Assembly (NCBI RefSeq): GCF_050908995.1
Contig: NC_135122.1
Span: forward strand, 17,524,501 to 17,588,500
Origin: Andrena cerasifolii
Taxonomy: Eukaryota; Arthropoda; Insecta; Hymenoptera; Andrenidae
Length of the DNA stretch: 64,000 nt
Reading direction: 5' to 3'
Of this stretch, positions 62,361-64,000 are shown piece by piece. Under the pieces are notes generated by a model. That model was not told the DNA's origin. It did not search any database and saw only the letters and a program-made list of their open reading frames with translations. The translations under genes and the position numbers were made by a program. The first letter of the stretch is position 1, and every line of letters begins with the position of its first letter.

Positions 62361-64000
62361 TGAAACGAATTTTTGCGGATGCAGTGGTTTTAATTGAAAT
62401 ATGTTGAATAGCCACAATGGCTGTTTGAGGCACGAGGATTTTCGTGGATCGCTTTTGTTTCAGTTTCGGGGTGGTGGGAAATTATGTGTCAACGCTTTGC
62501 CCAGTGGTGGAGGAAGTTTGGACCAGGGTGGTAAGCAGTTTTGGTACTTTTAATACAATACTTGCATATGAAGTGCAACGCTGTCAATAATCCTTTTCTT
62601 TATTACTTTGTATTATTATAATAAGATGATTGTTCTTCAGAGAATTTTTATCAACGTGTACATGGTGCTCGACATCTGATGGAAGTAAACTTGCAGGGGT
62701 GTTCTTCCAATTTTAAAAATTAAGACACAAAAGGCAAAACGAAATTTCTTTCAAGTGCTTTCAAAAAGTGTACTCGAAATAGTGTGTAACTGAAATCAGA
62801 TCTCGAACAATATAAATCCTAAATAAGCATTAATCTACCAAATAAAGCCGGACACCGGATTCAGACCCTTTTCAGCACCAGCGGCTTTGGCATACAGGAT
62901 ATAAAAACCCGAAGAAAATAAAGAGGACTGCGTGTTCATGGGGCCGGGTGTTAATTGTTCAAAAGGGCGGTCGGTTGCATACTGGATGTGAATCACGACC
63001 GCGCGCAAAAAGATTTACGCGATGTACAGCCGCGTCAATGATTACGAATTTCCAGATACGGGGGCAAATTGACTGTGCTCCGTGCAATGGAAAATTGCAA
63101 TATTGCACTCGCCATTGACCAGCAATAAAGAACCTGTTATTATTGCCAATGCCCCGTGTATGCATCCTGGAGTTCGACGCGGCTGCTGTTCACTGTTAAT
63201 ACCAAAAGCAATAAAAATATCGTCACGAGTATTACGACGGGAAATTGCCACGAAAACCTGGTCCGTTGCATACGGGCTGTTTTGCTGGCTGCACGATAAT
63301 CCAGGGAATCAGGACTTTCTATGCCATTGGCTTTAACACGTGCCCTCGTACGTCTCACACAATTCCTTTTAATCAGCTTCATAGGTTGTTAAAATGCGAT
63401 ACAAGATGATTGAATAGTTTCTTTAAATTTAGATAAATTTGATTGTTATTAAGATACTACATTCTCGAAAAACGATTCTGCTTCGGCCTGAAACTTATTC
63501 AGGTTAAATATAAATTATATTTCTGAATGTATTCTTACTGTAGGTGTACCTAATTAGATTTAATTTCATTCAGGATACTTTAATTTTTTGTGCCATTTTT
63601 TCCCCACACCTTTGGTGGATTCTGTGAATATGTTTATCTTATTGGATGTGAGCTTTTATACCTGTGTTACAATCTTTTCAGATACAACTTTGCGATAGGT
63701 CATCATTTTCGAAGACACCTTGTACATTGACAAAGCATTCGAACATTCAAATACTCAAATTAAATGTAGAGAAATTGGCCACTATGCAACTTGTATGGAA
63801 CAATCCAATCTCTGACTCCCTAAATGATTACTTTAACACCTGAAGCAAGCAATAAACATTTCGTCTTCATAAGAATCACTTCACAATGAAAACCTTCTGT
63901 GCCTGAAAACTAGTAGGTATCTAGGTACACTGATTAATTGGAAGCAAGGAATAAAATATCAGCCCACAAAATTATTTTCGTCTATGAGTCCTAAGAAAAT

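Larger units (their letters stand above)
59424..64000 (-). other. Upstream intronic DNA of the CUB/LDLa gene
   Basis: A phase-0 exon with the first half of the CUB domain should lie upstream of 59423. I looked for the early CUB pattern (Cys, SP.YP, Trp) on the minus strand and did not see it, so this stretch is probably intron up to the window edge. It contains a 55-bp direct repeat (60124-60212) and a GC-rich island with a long palindrome (61680-62360). Confidence 0.5.

Noticed and set aside
63140..63382. Minus-strand frame with a signal-anchor-like segment (QFPVVILVTIFLLLLVLTV)
   Set aside because: It could suggest a 5' exon of the receptor gene, but it runs to a stop shortly after, with no donor in a suitable phase that I can defend.
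1..64000. tRNA, rRNA, CRISPR arrays
   Set aside because: I searched by eye for B-box-like GGTTCGANNCC cores paired with an A box and for regularly spaced identical repeats with unique spacers; none met the pattern. A covariance-model search would be decisive for tRNA and miRNA.

Overview
The window looks like AT-rich nuclear DNA from an insect, most likely a hymenopteran (bee-, wasp- or sawfly-like). It has very long AT-rich introns with islands richer in GC and CpG, many small non-autonomous DNA transposons, GT-AG introns with pyrimidine-rich acceptors, and one GC-rich intronless lipase. I saw no bacterial operon structure, tRNA, rRNA or CRISPR array. The species assignment is an inference from sequence style, not from a marker gene.

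Only two genes can be supported, both on the minus strand. The first is a large split gene running through almost the whole window. Its visible exons, in transcript order, encode the second half of a CUB domain (59279-59423), one LDL-receptor class A (LDLa) module (33974-34096), a transmembrane segment with the start of a cytoplasmic tail (31062-31250) and, less certainly, a Gly-rich tail exon (1312-1541). The splice phases agree at every junction (1/2, 1/2, 1/2), and the first three exons have clean acceptors and donors. The order CUB-LDLa-TM resembles Neto, LEV-10 or SOL-type auxiliary proteins of ion channels. I do not assign an orthologue. The 5' end of the gene lies beyond position 64000.

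The second gene (10312-11367) is a single-exon secreted lipase of the pancreatic-lipase / phospholipase A1 family with an apparently complete catalytic triad. If the tail exon is correctly assigned, the lipase lies inside the last, roughly 29.5 kb, intron of the CUB/LDLa gene, on the same strand.

The remainder is intronic. From low to high coordinates it holds a 42-bp minisatellite (about 432-600), a TTAA-flanked miniature element (3279-3431), GC-richer islands, the lipase, a 450-bp foldback element (17621-18070), a second TTAA-flanked element (28661-28857), an LTR-like remnant and an E-box palindrome (32755-33348), an 80-bp tandem repeat (35547-35720), a hAT-type element with an 8-bp target duplication (36739-36925), a 30-bp tandem array (41485-41600), a diverged array of roughly 200-bp units (42650-43120), a Helitron-like fragment (51961-52255), a cluster of inverted-repeat elements (55523-56512) and TTAA-family fragments near 58.9-59.0 kb. 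GC and CpG content and island edges were judged by eye, not computed.
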